Below are positions 38,801-47,090 of a stretch of DNA of 64,000 nt, piece after piece (within the stretch, counting starts at the first letter, position 1; the number at the start of each line of letters is the position of its first letter). A program made the position numbers and the translations under genes. Origin of the DNA: Ostreococcus lucimarinus CCE9901 (lineage: Eukaryota > Chlorophyta > Mamiellophyceae > Mamiellales > Bathycoccaceae); NCBI RefSeq assembly GCF_000092065.1, contig NC_009361.1, positions 434,001 to 498,000 on the forward strand, in the 5' to 3' direction. Under the pieces are notes generated by a model that saw only the letters and a list, made by a program, of their open reading frames with translations, ran no database searches and was not told the origin of the DNA.

Positions 38801-40515
38801 TCGTTGATATATCGCTGTTTCCACAAGAAATGAATCACCTGTGGATCTGTGATGTAGCCCATGAACTGATCCCTAGCGACCAACCACTCACCGTTTCTCA
38901 CAAAATGCAGTAACTCGAGGACGTGGTGCACGTTGAAATCACCACTCGTGTCGGAAAACTTGCGCAGGAAGTACGTCATGGCGTCGCGTTGAATGTTATT
39001 CTTTGCTTCATCCTTCACCAAGTACCTGCTGCGTACATAGTCGATGACTACCGATGATCGTAGGACGAGCGCATCTTGCGGCATCTCAGGCGCTCGCGCG
39101 CCGTCTTCTTCATAGCACCAGCAAAGATGCGCGACGTCATCCGTGAGCGCCAAGAACGACGAAGACGTCCTACCGACCTCGATAATATCGGCGATTTCAT
39201 TCGCTGAAAGGCCAGCGCGTGAAGAAGCCATGAGCGTGAACAATTGACGCACCACATTATGGCCGTGGTTGTACTCTAATCCTTCGAATATATACCTTAA
39301 CAACTGCTCGATCGTCTCAGGTATTTGTCTCAACTCGTGCGCGACGTCCAGAGGTGCGTCGACTCTGCGCTGACTCAATTTTACCCGTCGACGCATTTCA
39401 TGCGCGACAAGATAGATATAAGTCGGCGAACTCGCGTCCTTGTAGCTATATATTGGCTCAAACAGATCACTCGTGATTTCTCGCTCGTCGTTTCGGCTGA
39501 AAAGGCCGCGAGCGAGCTGCGTGCGTTCCTTGATGCCGAGCGGTGGCAACCGCTTCCTCGCAACGGCTGCCGCGTTTTCACCGCCGCTCGCTAAATAATT
39601 CACCGCATCTCCTTTCGTTCGCGCGCCAATGATCACACGAACGTCTGACATCATAGAAGACGGCAACCAGTCGGACATTTTCACCGAGCCGAGCTCCGCC
39701 GCCGCGTCTAAATCGTCTACGACAAGCACCACCACGCTCGATGTTGTCAGCGCCAATTCCTCCATCAATCGAACGAACACTCGTCCCGTCTCTTCCGCGG
39801 TCACCGGCATGTTTGTAAATCTCGCTTGTCCGAGCATCTTTCGCACGCGTTCGCACATCGTCCACAGCACATGCCTCAAATCGCACTCCCCCGGCGTCGG
39901 TCCTCGACAGCACACGTGCAACGCCAGCGGTTTCTTCCCCATCACCCTCTCACCCGTCACCTCCTCCTCCTCTATCATTCTCGCCGTGCGTTCGCGCAAA
40001 TCTTTAACGAACTCGCTCAGCACCGAGCTCACGCCGCTCCCTCGTTCGCCCTCGAGCACGAACACGTTCGGCGCGTCGTCTCGCAGCGCGTGCGCGCGCA
40101 GCTTTTCCAGCGTCTCTGCCCGTCCGACAAACTTCCCTCGCGCATCTCTTCGCGATATCGCAGCGCTCGCGCGTTCAATTATCACTGATCGCGCCTCTGC
40201 GTCTTCGGTTCCGTCGATCGCGACGCGTCGCGTCGTCGGCAGGCGCAATTCTCGTCGCTCGAGGTCGGTGAGCGAACCGACCGCGGGCGCGCTCGAGGGC
40301 GGCGAATTGGCGGGCGCGGACGCCGCGCGCCGCGCGCGGTCGGGTTTGAGGATGGATTTGGGCGCGCTCGACGCGCCGGGAGCGGCGCGCGCGCTCGAGG
40401 GCGGCGACGGGGGCATCGCGCGCGTCGCGATGTGCGGCAGTGGTCGTTGGCTCGGGCGCTCGCGCGGCGCCGCGGCGTCTGTCGCGCGCCGATTCCGATC
40501 GAAAGCGCGACGCAT
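35827..40515 (-). CDS. Large STAND-type P-loop protein with TPR array, degenerate Walker A
   Basis: 1562 residues from the first ATG at 40515; the ATG at 40416 has a better context. An Ala/Pro-rich leader is followed by a STAND/NACHT-like module: KFVGRAETLEKLRAHALR, then the P-loop position GERGSGVSS (156-164), where the Lys is Val, and Walker B VVVLVVDDLD (about 261-270). A winged-helix-like region follows. From about 815 to 1160 come kinesin-light-chain-type TPRs (FDQAKALYTKALDVDTQLFG, HPNLAVHQIYLASVLRARGE). The C-terminus has a small domain near 1295 (LELGDINGFLAEFVEY), an acidic/basic linker, a short coiled coil (about 1425-1450) and a Pro-rich end. The layout recalls nephrocystin-3 and NLR-like sensors; function unknown. 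Confidence 0.75.
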   Translation of the reverse strand: MRRAFDRNRRATDAAAPRERPSQRPLPHIATRAMPPSPPSSARAAPGASSAPKSILKPDRARRAASAPANSPPSSAPAVGSLTDLERRELRLPTTRRVAIDGTEDAEARSVIIERASAAISRRDARGKFVGRAETLEKLRAHALRDDAPNVFVLEGERGSGVSSVLSEFVKDLRERTARMIEEEEVTGERVMGKKPLALHVCCRGPTPGECDLRHVLWTMCERVRKMLGQARFTNMPVTAEETGRVFVRLMEELALTTSSVVVLVVDDLDAAAELGSVKMSDWLPSSMMSDVRVIIGARTKGDAVNYLASGGENAAAVARKRLPPLGIKERTQLARGLFSRNDEREITSDLFEPIYSYKDASSPTYIYLVAHEMRRRVKLSQRRVDAPLDVAHELRQIPETIEQLLRYIFEGLEYNHGHNVVRQLFTLMASSRAGLSANEIADIIEVGRTSSSFLALTDDVAHLCWCYEEDGARAPEMPQDALVLRSSVVIDYVRSRYLVKDEAKNNIQRDAMTYFLRKFSDTSGDFNVHHVLELLHFVRNGEWLVARDQFMGYITDPQVIHFLWKQRYINELVLSWKIATATQVSDVVQRTPMESILTRLGRMNDRTRDSCAESIADFMKWISDYTSVIAVCDLACSRATFQLQHAASLNMKYANALRQTADWEKAASVAKLARKFESANFNGNTPLGAMIMNEESLCLVRTKDEEITLDNHNLRGTKGEVEEFINDALESAEASLAAWRVCMKDKSVKEVFNHAACVTMNVATLYGLKGKGLKEIEIHEQLMDELENKLGADHDAIYREMLRLSAVYARHGEWDKSEFCMEQALKHCVDAYPDRSLGLLENLRSLAKVYVMKNDLVSAREVYEDVTKEMECVTDSNGQPLLLELLASVFTEHARVLRKLKKPEEAKQTFIKALNITKSRFGDLHHGTAERLSDLASMHLELRNFDQAKALYTKALDVDTQLFGRNHPNLAVHQIYLASVLRARGENLEALRQYKEAEAILKETNETVHPGLAASLNSLAEKYKSMDQAQRAEPLYSRAVEIAEHDFHASSELETYLINLGRCYRSQGRTLKAKACFEQALKIAEGEFDAAHTNIATRCVELGELLMEMKEWGEALPCYTRAKDIRVQKFGLDHPGTQVVLEAIKLITAELNKVKQSGVVKVKVAQYEEIAAKSAETTPTKSADVDPLLKISFDALRDSAKKQRKDSVQEALQKLASLTNSKESNEVFEEEEEVAIVKHDDIVEATTETVIVPREPPREKSKPPPAQVKVQASVKKLELGDINGFLAEFVEYTGHRQYKFKLDDKVFPRFSLIRDHVEEHFEDECRRWSRGEFVGPLAKSPVKAESMNLPSVAIKPVSSPEEAERKSHTKPPVARYAKPPIIESPQSESLGGGKPYAVARSPSDDTPQSKMRVEQPVAISGDLVTVPVKEHEYMVTKIGALESELATMREMMQRMMYDRMYAPPPHFAPPPRESTNQNAAPVGVHADYMYDRKFMSSNGYDAAMNAPPPSSGIKYVREPYSPSKHFSLAPAPNFSSPLTDASARPRVVGEHTQPKRKLFRL

Positions 40516-40629
40516 GCGGGGCGAAAGAGTGCGTAAATAATGCGAGATGTTGATTAACAACGTTCGAGGGATGAGAGCGTACCTAACGGGCTACGGCGTC
40601 GATGGCCGAAAATGCGCGCGCGAGCGGTG

Positions 40630-42903
40630 TCATCGAGGAGACGCCGTCGCGTCCGCAGACTTGGCCGGCGACGGGGTAACTTCTTGCGAAAGTAAGAAGA
40701 CGTTGACCACGCGCGCGGCGATGCGTTCGGCGAGACCGGTGGCGACGTGTTGGACGAAGATGCTCGCGCTCGGTTTGCGCAAAGCTTCGGTGAAGGGCGT
40801 CAGCGTCTGCGGATCAAAGCCTTTGCTCGACGAAAACATTTCGACGATGCGTAGTACTTGCTCACGCTTTTCCAAGAGCTTGGCTTCTTGCTTGGCGTTG
40901 CCGAACGTGAGCGGTGGTAAAGCGCGGAGTTCCGCCGGAAGGGCGGCTACGATGGGCGCCAAAGCGTCGGACTTGGCCGAATCCATGGCCGAGCCGAGAA
41001 GGATGGCTTCGAGCACCTTCACGGTTTCTGCCTCGATAAGCGGACGAAGGGTGTTCTTCGCCTCACCCGGCTTATCTTCACCGATGGCGAGTTCGATGAG
41101 CGGCGGCACTACAGCTGCGGCGTCGTAGTCATCACTCTTGCTGCCCTCGCGCAGCAAGTTTTCGAGACGATTCCATCGAAACTTGCCATCCTGGAAGAGC
41201 AGCTCGGCGAATGAATCTCGAAGTTGCGGGCGAGGATCTGTGAGCAAACGCCGCGCCATATACGGGTACGCCTTGGCTAAGACCTTAAATTTTGGATCCG
41301 TCGTGAGCGCCAAGCCTTCAAGCACGGTGAGGGAGCGCAAAATAAGCGCGTAGTAACCTGGCACGTTGAACGGGTACTTGTACAACACCGCCCCGAGCCC
41401 ATCCGTGATAGTCTTGAAGTTCAACTCGTCTACGGTAGCTTCAAGCACATCATCGAAGAATTCTTCGAGCGCCGGCACGATTGGTGTCACGTCTACGCTT
41501 TCATCTAAAAACTCCAAGGCGTAGTAATCGTTTGCCATCTCGACGTAGTCGCGGTTCACCAAGTGAACGACGTGATCGATGATGGCGTACCGCGCGCTCT
41601 CCGGCATCTCACTCATCATCCCGAAATCTAAGAACGCCAATCGACCGTCTGGAGTGGCGAGTAAGTTTCCTGGATGCGGATCTGCGTGAAAGTAACCAAA
41701 CTCTAAGAGTTGTCTGAGCGAACACTGAATACCGGAATCTACGAGCGCGAGCACGTCCAAGCCTTGCGCCTTGAGCGATTCTTGGTCGCTTAATTTCGTT
41801 CCTTCAATCCACTCCATGGTGATGACACGGGGCGACGTGGTTTCCCACTCGATCCCCGGAACGACGATGTCTGGTCGATCTCCGTACAGTCGCGCAAAGC
41901 GCTCGGCGTTGCGACCCTCTTGTACGTAATCCAACTCTTGGAACACTCTCGCGGCGAATTCATCCACGAGCTCAACCACAGACGTGTTCAAAGACGTCAC
42001 GAGCTTGTCGATCACCACCGCACCCGAACGAATCAGGAAAAAATCTAAATCTAAGCCCCCCTCTATGCTCGGCCGTTGCACCTTGAGCGCGACATCCCGA
42101 CCCTCCATCGTCACCGCCTTATAAACCTGTCCGAGACTTGCCGCTGCGATTGGCGACGGCGATATCTTTTGGAACATCGTCTCTAAAGGTCGTCCGAGTT
42201 CCTTCTCTACCAACGCGAACGCATCTGCATCCGCGAACGTCGGCAACGCGTCTTGTAGCGTGCTCAGCTCTTCCAGATACTGCGTCGGCAACAAATCCGG
42301 TCGCGTACTAAGCGCCTGTCCGACCTTCACGAACGCCGGTCCGAGTCGCGTGAGTTTCTCTCTCAACTCAGCCGCACGTTTCCTCGCGTTCTCCTCCACG
42401 GTGCCTCTTTGATAATCCAACGCCACGCTCGCCGCGAACGAGCTCAGACTCGTCGCGATGTCCGCCGCGCGCGCCGCCACTCGCACCGGATCCTTGGTGA
42501 ACTTCGCCGCGCTCGCCTCCGGCGCGTACCGCAGCGGCGATTGACTCCGCATCGCCGCCCGGCGCTGCGCGTCCGTGGTCGGGACCTCGCCATCGCCCGC
42601 GCCGAAGGATGATTTCGACGTCGTGACGTCGATGCGTTCGTCGCGTTCGTCGCGCTCGAACGTCGACGCGCGAGGCGGTTCCGCGATCGCGTTCGCGCGC
42701 ACGTCTCGAGCGCGCGCGTCCGGCGAGCTTTGCGGAGCCGCGACGCGCGCGCGCGGCGCGGCGTCGGCGCGCGCGGCGACGAAGGCGCGCGCGGGGCGTC
42801 CCCGCGTGGGTTTCGCGTCGACGTTGCGGCGCCGACGCGCGCGCGCGGTGGCGACGTTGACGACACCGTCGGCGCGGACGCGCGGTGATGCGTTCGAACG
42901 CAT
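40630..42903 (-). CDS. ABC1 atypical kinase (ABC1K/ADCK/UbiB family), plastid
   Basis: 757 residues with a basic Ala/Arg transit-like leader of about 100. Family motifs: KxGQ in LGPAFVKVGQALSTRPDLLP, the Ala-rich loop AAASLGQVYKA, VALKVQRP, ELDYVQEGRNAERF, HADPHPGNLL and the metal-binding LAFLDFGMMSE. The long C-terminal extension (about 480-757) is typical of plastoglobule members such as ABC1K1/ABC1K3, which regulate prenyl-lipid metabolism in chloroplasts. The exact paralogue is not decidable by eye. Both flanking genes lie on the same strand. Confidence 0.93.
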   Translation of the reverse strand: MRSNASPRVRADGVVNVATARARRRRNVDAKPTRGRPARAFVAARADAAPRARVAAPQSSPDARARDVRANAIAEPPRASTFERDERDERIDVTTSKSSFGAGDGEVPTTDAQRRAAMRSQSPLRYAPEASAAKFTKDPVRVAARAADIATSLSSFAASVALDYQRGTVEENARKRAAELREKLTRLGPAFVKVGQALSTRPDLLPTQYLEELSTLQDALPTFADADAFALVEKELGRPLETMFQKISPSPIAAASLGQVYKAVTMEGRDVALKVQRPSIEGGLDLDFFLIRSGAVVIDKLVTSLNTSVVELVDEFAARVFQELDYVQEGRNAERFARLYGDRPDIVVPGIEWETTSPRVITMEWIEGTKLSDQESLKAQGLDVLALVDSGIQCSLRQLLEFGYFHADPHPGNLLATPDGRLAFLDFGMMSEMPESARYAIIDHVVHLVNRDYVEMANDYYALEFLDESVDVTPIVPALEEFFDDVLEATVDELNFKTITDGLGAVLYKYPFNVPGYYALILRSLTVLEGLALTTDPKFKVLAKAYPYMARRLLTDPRPQLRDSFAELLFQDGKFRWNRLENLLREGSKSDDYDAAAVVPPLIELAIGEDKPGEAKNTLRPLIEAETVKVLEAILLGSAMDSAKSDALAPIVAALPAELRALPPLTFGNAKQEAKLLEKREQVLRIVEMFSSSKGFDPQTLTPFTEALRKPSASIFVQHVATGLAERIAARVVNVFLLSQEVTPSPAKSADATASPR

Positions 42904-43082
42904 CGCTCGCGCGACCGTTCGCGCGTGCGAGCGTTCGTCGGGAGTGGAACTGTGTGGATAGAGTGGCGACGGGGCCCTGTGGCGGCGAGCGGGACGGCGA
43001 CGCGGGAGCCGACGGGCGAAACGGCGCGCGCGTGGGATATCACTGAGAATAACGCTGGATATTGAATGCTAGGTCTTCTAAA

Positions 43083-43119
43083 ACGTTTAAGACGTTTAAC
43101 GTTTACGCATGACGTTTAA
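43083..43119 (+). repeat. ACGTTTAA repeats between ABC1K and glycyl-tRNA synthetase
   Basis: ACGTTTAA occurs at 43083, 43092 and 43112, with ACGTTTAC at 43099: four copies in 37 bp, just past the synthetase stop codon and about 180 bp upstream of the ABC1K start. The remainder of the 227-bp gap shows nothing recognisable. Confidence 0.6.
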
Positions 43120-43130
43120 GACGCGCTCGA

Positions 43131-45403
43131 TTACTCGTCCGCCGCGGTGGCTTGCTTTTCGAAGCCCGCTGTGGCGGTTTCCCAGTCGACGGTCATCTTG
43201 CACAACCGACCGAGAAGGCCAGGAACTTCGGGAATCGGCACGCGAACTTGACCGCACGAATCGCGCTCGCGAACGGTGACGGTGTTCTCGGTGACGGATC
43301 TGTGATCGACGGTGACGGCGAACGGGACGCCGAGCTCGTCGGTGCGCGCGTATCGCTTGCCGACGGAAATCGCGGTGGCGTCGAGCTTGGCGCTGATACC
43401 GTTCGTGGTCAACATCTTGTTCATTTCGGCTGCAATGGCGTTCAATTTGTCATCGTTCACGAGCGGGAAGATGGTGGTCTTGATCGGCGCGACGACCGGG
43501 GTGAGGCGGAGCACGGTTTTCTGTTCGTCATCCGGACGAATGTAAAAGGCGTGCTCGAACATGCAGTACATGATGCGGCCGATACCGAAGGATGGCTCGA
43601 TGACGGACGGAGTGTAGTTGCGCCCGTTCACCGTCTTCGTGACTTTTTCCACGGTGAACATGTCAGCCGCGATCTGTTGCTCACCGTTCTCTGTTTGAAG
43701 CGGAGCCGAACCATTCGCCGCGCACGCGTCTTGCAAAGCAAAAGCATCAGCTTCACTCAACGCAAGGAGCGCATCCGTGACGGGCTTCGCGTCTTTCTTG
43801 AAAGCCTTGCCGAGCACCTTTTTGTTCGGCGTGATCTCCACGACCGTCTCTTCGATCGGCTTGTCGAAGCGTTCGTACGCCACCAAATCCACCTTAGACT
43901 TGTCCGAGTGCGCCTTGAGATCGAACGCCGAACGATCGGCGAGCCCGACGCACTCAATCCAACCGTACGAACACTGAATTTCAGCGTCCCAGCAATCGGC
44001 GGCGTAGTGCGCCATCTCGTGCTTCAGGTGTTGACGGAAGCGAAGACGATTGGTGTCGATGCCAATTTGAACAAGGAACAAGTGGCATCGAGCAATGAAA
44101 TAACCCAAAGTTTCGTTCGCGATGATGCCCTTGCTCACGGCCTCGCCCACAGTCATCGGGAACGGCTTCTTCACCTCACCCAGCTGTGCGTCCTGGCTAA
44201 AGAGACTGAGAACGGTGTCCGCAACTTCGGCAAATCGTGGGTGCTCCTTGTGCTCCGGATGCACAAAGTGCTCGATTTCCGCTTGCGTAAACTCACGCAC
44301 GCGCAACAATCCAGCGCGCGGTGCGATCTCATTACGGAAGCTTTGACCAATCTGCGCCGCGGCAAACGGGAGCTTGCCACCGTTGTAGTAGAGCAAATCT
44401 CTAAAGTTGACAAAGATGCCCTGCGCGGTTTCGGGGCGCAAGAAACCCTTTACCGCCCCGGACGGACCAATTTGCGTCGGGAACATCAAGTTAAACGGAT
44501 ACGGCTCGCTCAAATCGTTGCCTGTGACCGGTGCCTTGGTGTTGGTGTCCTTGAGCGCCGCAGACATTTGTTCAACGTTGAGCTCGTCGATGCACGCTTG
44601 CAAATCTTCCAACTCGCGTCTGCGGTCGGCCTTCAACATCGGGTCACGCAACAGCTCCTCCACCACTTCTTCGAGCAAGTGATCGGCGCGGAAGCAATCT
44701 TTTGTCACGACATCGTTCACCATGAGATCAGTGAACTTTTCGACGTGCCTGGGATGATGGATAAAAATATCGTCAGTCTCGCGTCGCCCGGTCGTCGTCT
44801 TCGTGTCGCATCTCGTTCGACATTCGACGCAAAAACCTCAGCGGTTTGAGTGCGTTAAGCTTAATAATCACGGTTTACTCAGCGATAGCTGGAACTTAAT
44901 TGATTCGTCACAGGTAATCGGTCGAATGTCTCCGAAGTCGGCTCAAGTTCGCGTTTTGGATATCGTTCTCGCTCGTCGCGCACGTACCCCGAAGCCCTCA
45001 GCACTGGTTCCGGCGTCACCGCCGGGCACTCCACCTCCAACATGCTCTCCTCGAGCACGAAATGTTGCCTCCAAAACTGCTGCACGTTCGATTTCACCGC
45101 GCACCCCGGCGGCCCGTAGTCGTACAACCCCGCCACGCCGCCGTAAATCTTAAACGACGGAATATAAAACAGCCGGCCCTCGAGCAACTGCCCGAGTTTC
45201 GCGCGGAACTCTTCCTTCGCTTTCGCCTCGGCGTTCCCCGCCTCCTTGAGCGCGTTCAGGTCCTTCTCCAGATCGACTTTCAGTCGCTTCAGCTCGGCGA
45301 TGGCGGCTGCGATCGCATCCGCGTCGGCGTTTTGCGCCTTGAGCGCGCGCACCTGCGCGCCCGCCGCGTTCACCTCCTCTTGCTTTTGCTCCAGGGCGTC
45401 CAT
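43131..45403 (-). CDS. Glycyl-tRNA synthetase, eukaryotic type
   Basis: Exons 44988-45403 and 43131-44748 give 677 residues, near the family norm. The 239-nt intron (GTACGT, ACTGAC at 44772-44777, CAG) splits LRASG from HVEKFTDLMVND. An N-terminal WHEP helical domain (about 1-60) precedes the class II core: FYIPSFKIYGGVAGLYDYGP (motif 1 region), CFRADHL, RPETAQGIFVNF (motif 2), and the anticodon-binding domain ending in YARTDELGVPFAVTVDH and TVRERDSCGQVRVPI. A frame open upstream of the ATG lacks a usable in-frame ATG, so a dual-targeting leader is not apparent. Confidence 0.95.
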
Positions 45404-45531
45404 GCGTGCTCGGCGTCCGCGTCGCGCGCGTTCGTGTGACGCGTCGATCGCGGCAAAACGCGACGCGGTGATTTCCACTCATGACGACCTCGCGCGCTCG
45501 ATAACGCGCGCGCGACGCGATCGCGGCGGCC

Positions 45532-46189
45532 ATGCGAACGATACGACATCATTACATCGCCAGCGGCACGCGCGATGGACGAGAGGTGCGCGCGCGCGAC
45601 GCGGCGGGACGTCGATGATTAAGTGAATAAAGCGACTCGAAGGCGACGACTGACGACGCTTCGACGACGACCGCAGCGCGCGTGCGCGACGCTGGTGCGA
45701 GAGCTCATTCGAAACGATGTCGCGACGTGCGTGTTCGCGGACGATCGAATGGCGATGGATTTGGTGATGGAGCTCGTTCGAGAGGCGGCGCGAGACGCGA
45801 ACGTCGACGCGTTCGCGCCGCACGACGACATGGCGACGTTCGCGCGAGAGCGAGACTATAACGACTGGCTCGCGCGATCGTACGGTGACGATCGCACGAC
45901 GCCGATGTTGGTGACGACGGACGCTTTCTCGTCGCCGACGCCGGCGCGGACGCGGTGTCTCGTGCACTTTGATTTTCCGCGAGACGCGTCGCAATATCGC
46001 GCGCGAATGGCGGGCGCGTTTAGCTGCGACGACGACGACGCGTGCGGTGGAGAACTACACGTCATCAGTCTCGTCGTCGGCGCGGGCGAAGCGGCGAGAC
46101 TTCGCTCGACCGCCGACGCGCTTCGATGCCGCGTCGACGAGTTTGACATCGAAACGCTCGCCGAGATTCGTACGGCGCGCGCGCCGTAA
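45532..46189 (+). CDS. RecA2-only, motif-degenerate relative of DEAD-box helicases (eIF4A-like)
   Basis: Exons 45532-45585 and 45677-46189 encode 188 residues. The 91-nt intron has GTGCGC, ACTGAC at 45649-45654 and CAG. The reading MRTIRHHYIASGTRD, then TLVRELIRNDVATCVFADDR, MLVTTDAFSSP, CLVHFDFPRDASQYRARMAG and a final FDIETLAEI follows the second helicase lobe of eIF4A block by block ([51 protein letters not shown].DEMP). Motifs V (ARGLD) and VI (HRIGRSGR) are lost and there is no first lobe with DEAD. It cannot be an ATP-driven helicase; a partner-binding role, or slow decay, is possible. It is divergent from glycyl-tRNA synthetase by 128 bp. Confidence 0.55.
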
Positions 46190-46409
46190 CCATCACGGAT
46201 TATTTCGTTCGCGTCGCGCCGTTTGTTAGCCACGGCTCCGAAGGTCGTTCCCGTGGTATCACGCGCGACGGATGCTCCGAATGTATCACAGACGATATGT
46301 AACAAGAATGTACAACGACTCAAGAAAACTCGCATTCTGCGTCGCGCGAGTCGGCGTCAGCTCGCCAAACCTTCAACCACTACCACCTCGCGTCACTCCG
46401 CGACGCGAG

Positions 46410-47019
46410 ATGTCTTCGAGCAGACACATCGCGCTCACCGCAATCGGCGGCGCGCTCGCGGTGCGCGTCGACGCGTCTCGATCGCGTCTCGATCGCGCGC
46501 GACGCGTTTCTTTTCGGTCTCGTGACTGACGACAGCTCGTTTTTCGTACGACAGGCAGCGGGCGCGTTCTACGGCCCGAGCGCTCTGGAAGTGTACACCG
46601 CGGAGTCATCTCTGGCGACGGCGGAGCGGAAACTCGCGGCGGTGAAGGCGTTGGCGCGAGACGACGAGCAGAACTTCGCCAAGGCGCGTTCGCGGTGGAG
46701 CGCGGTGACGTCGGCGTTTAAGGACGCGTCGGAACGCTATCGGAGAACGAAAGAAAGTCTAGACACTCGCTTGCGGGCGTTAGAACAGGCGAAACGCGCG
46801 TACGAGGATACAAAGAGAGAGGTAGACGAGGCTGCGTGTGCGCTCGCAGAGGCGGAGAAGGATGAAGCGGAGGCGAATTTGACGCTCGCGAGGGCTCGGC
46901 AAAAGCTCGGTACGCACGAGGAAGCAATCGCGCAGGCAAAGGTAGAGGTCCAGAAGCTGACGACGGTCGCTGAGGCTGCCATCAAAAAAATGAACGCGCT
47001 CAAGTTGCCGACGTTTTGA
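46410..47019 (+). CDS. N-terminally anchored coiled-coil protein, unknown
   Basis: Exons 46410-46460 and 46555-47019 give 171 residues. The 94-nt intron (GTGCGC, ACTGAC at 46525-46530, CAG) is phase 0. Exon 1 supplies MSSSRHIALTAIGGALA, which joins AAGAFYGPSALEVYTAE to form one hydrophobic N-terminal segment, a signal anchor. Everything after about residue 30 is a continuous Glu/Ala/Lys heptad-rich coiled coil (KLAAVKALARDDEQNFAKAR). No family recognised; a mitochondrial or ER membrane spacer protein is possible. Confidence 0.6.
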
Positions 47020-47020
47020 C

Positions 47021-47090
47021 CTTTAATATTAGACTATCCTTCTACGTCGTCGTCGCTTTAATATTAGACTATCCTTCTACGTCGTCGTCG
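47021..47090 (+). repeat. Exact 35-bp tandem duplication at a convergent gene junction
   Basis: Copies at 47021-47055 and 47056-47090 are identical. The second contains the stop codon and last residues of the SET gene (stop at 47069-47071 on the reverse strand). The first begins one base after the coiled-coil gene's stop codon. The whole intergenic gap is therefore the duplicated unit plus a remnant. Confidence 0.9.

Noticed and set aside
40416-40560. Start of the STAND-TPR gene at 40560
   Set aside because: That codon is TTG. The first ATG is at 40515 and a better-context ATG is at 40416.
43152-44849. 565-codon open frame on the + strand
   Set aside because: It lies antisense to glycyl-tRNA synthetase, whose conserved motifs are on the other strand. 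High GC removes stops from opposing frames. It has no domain.
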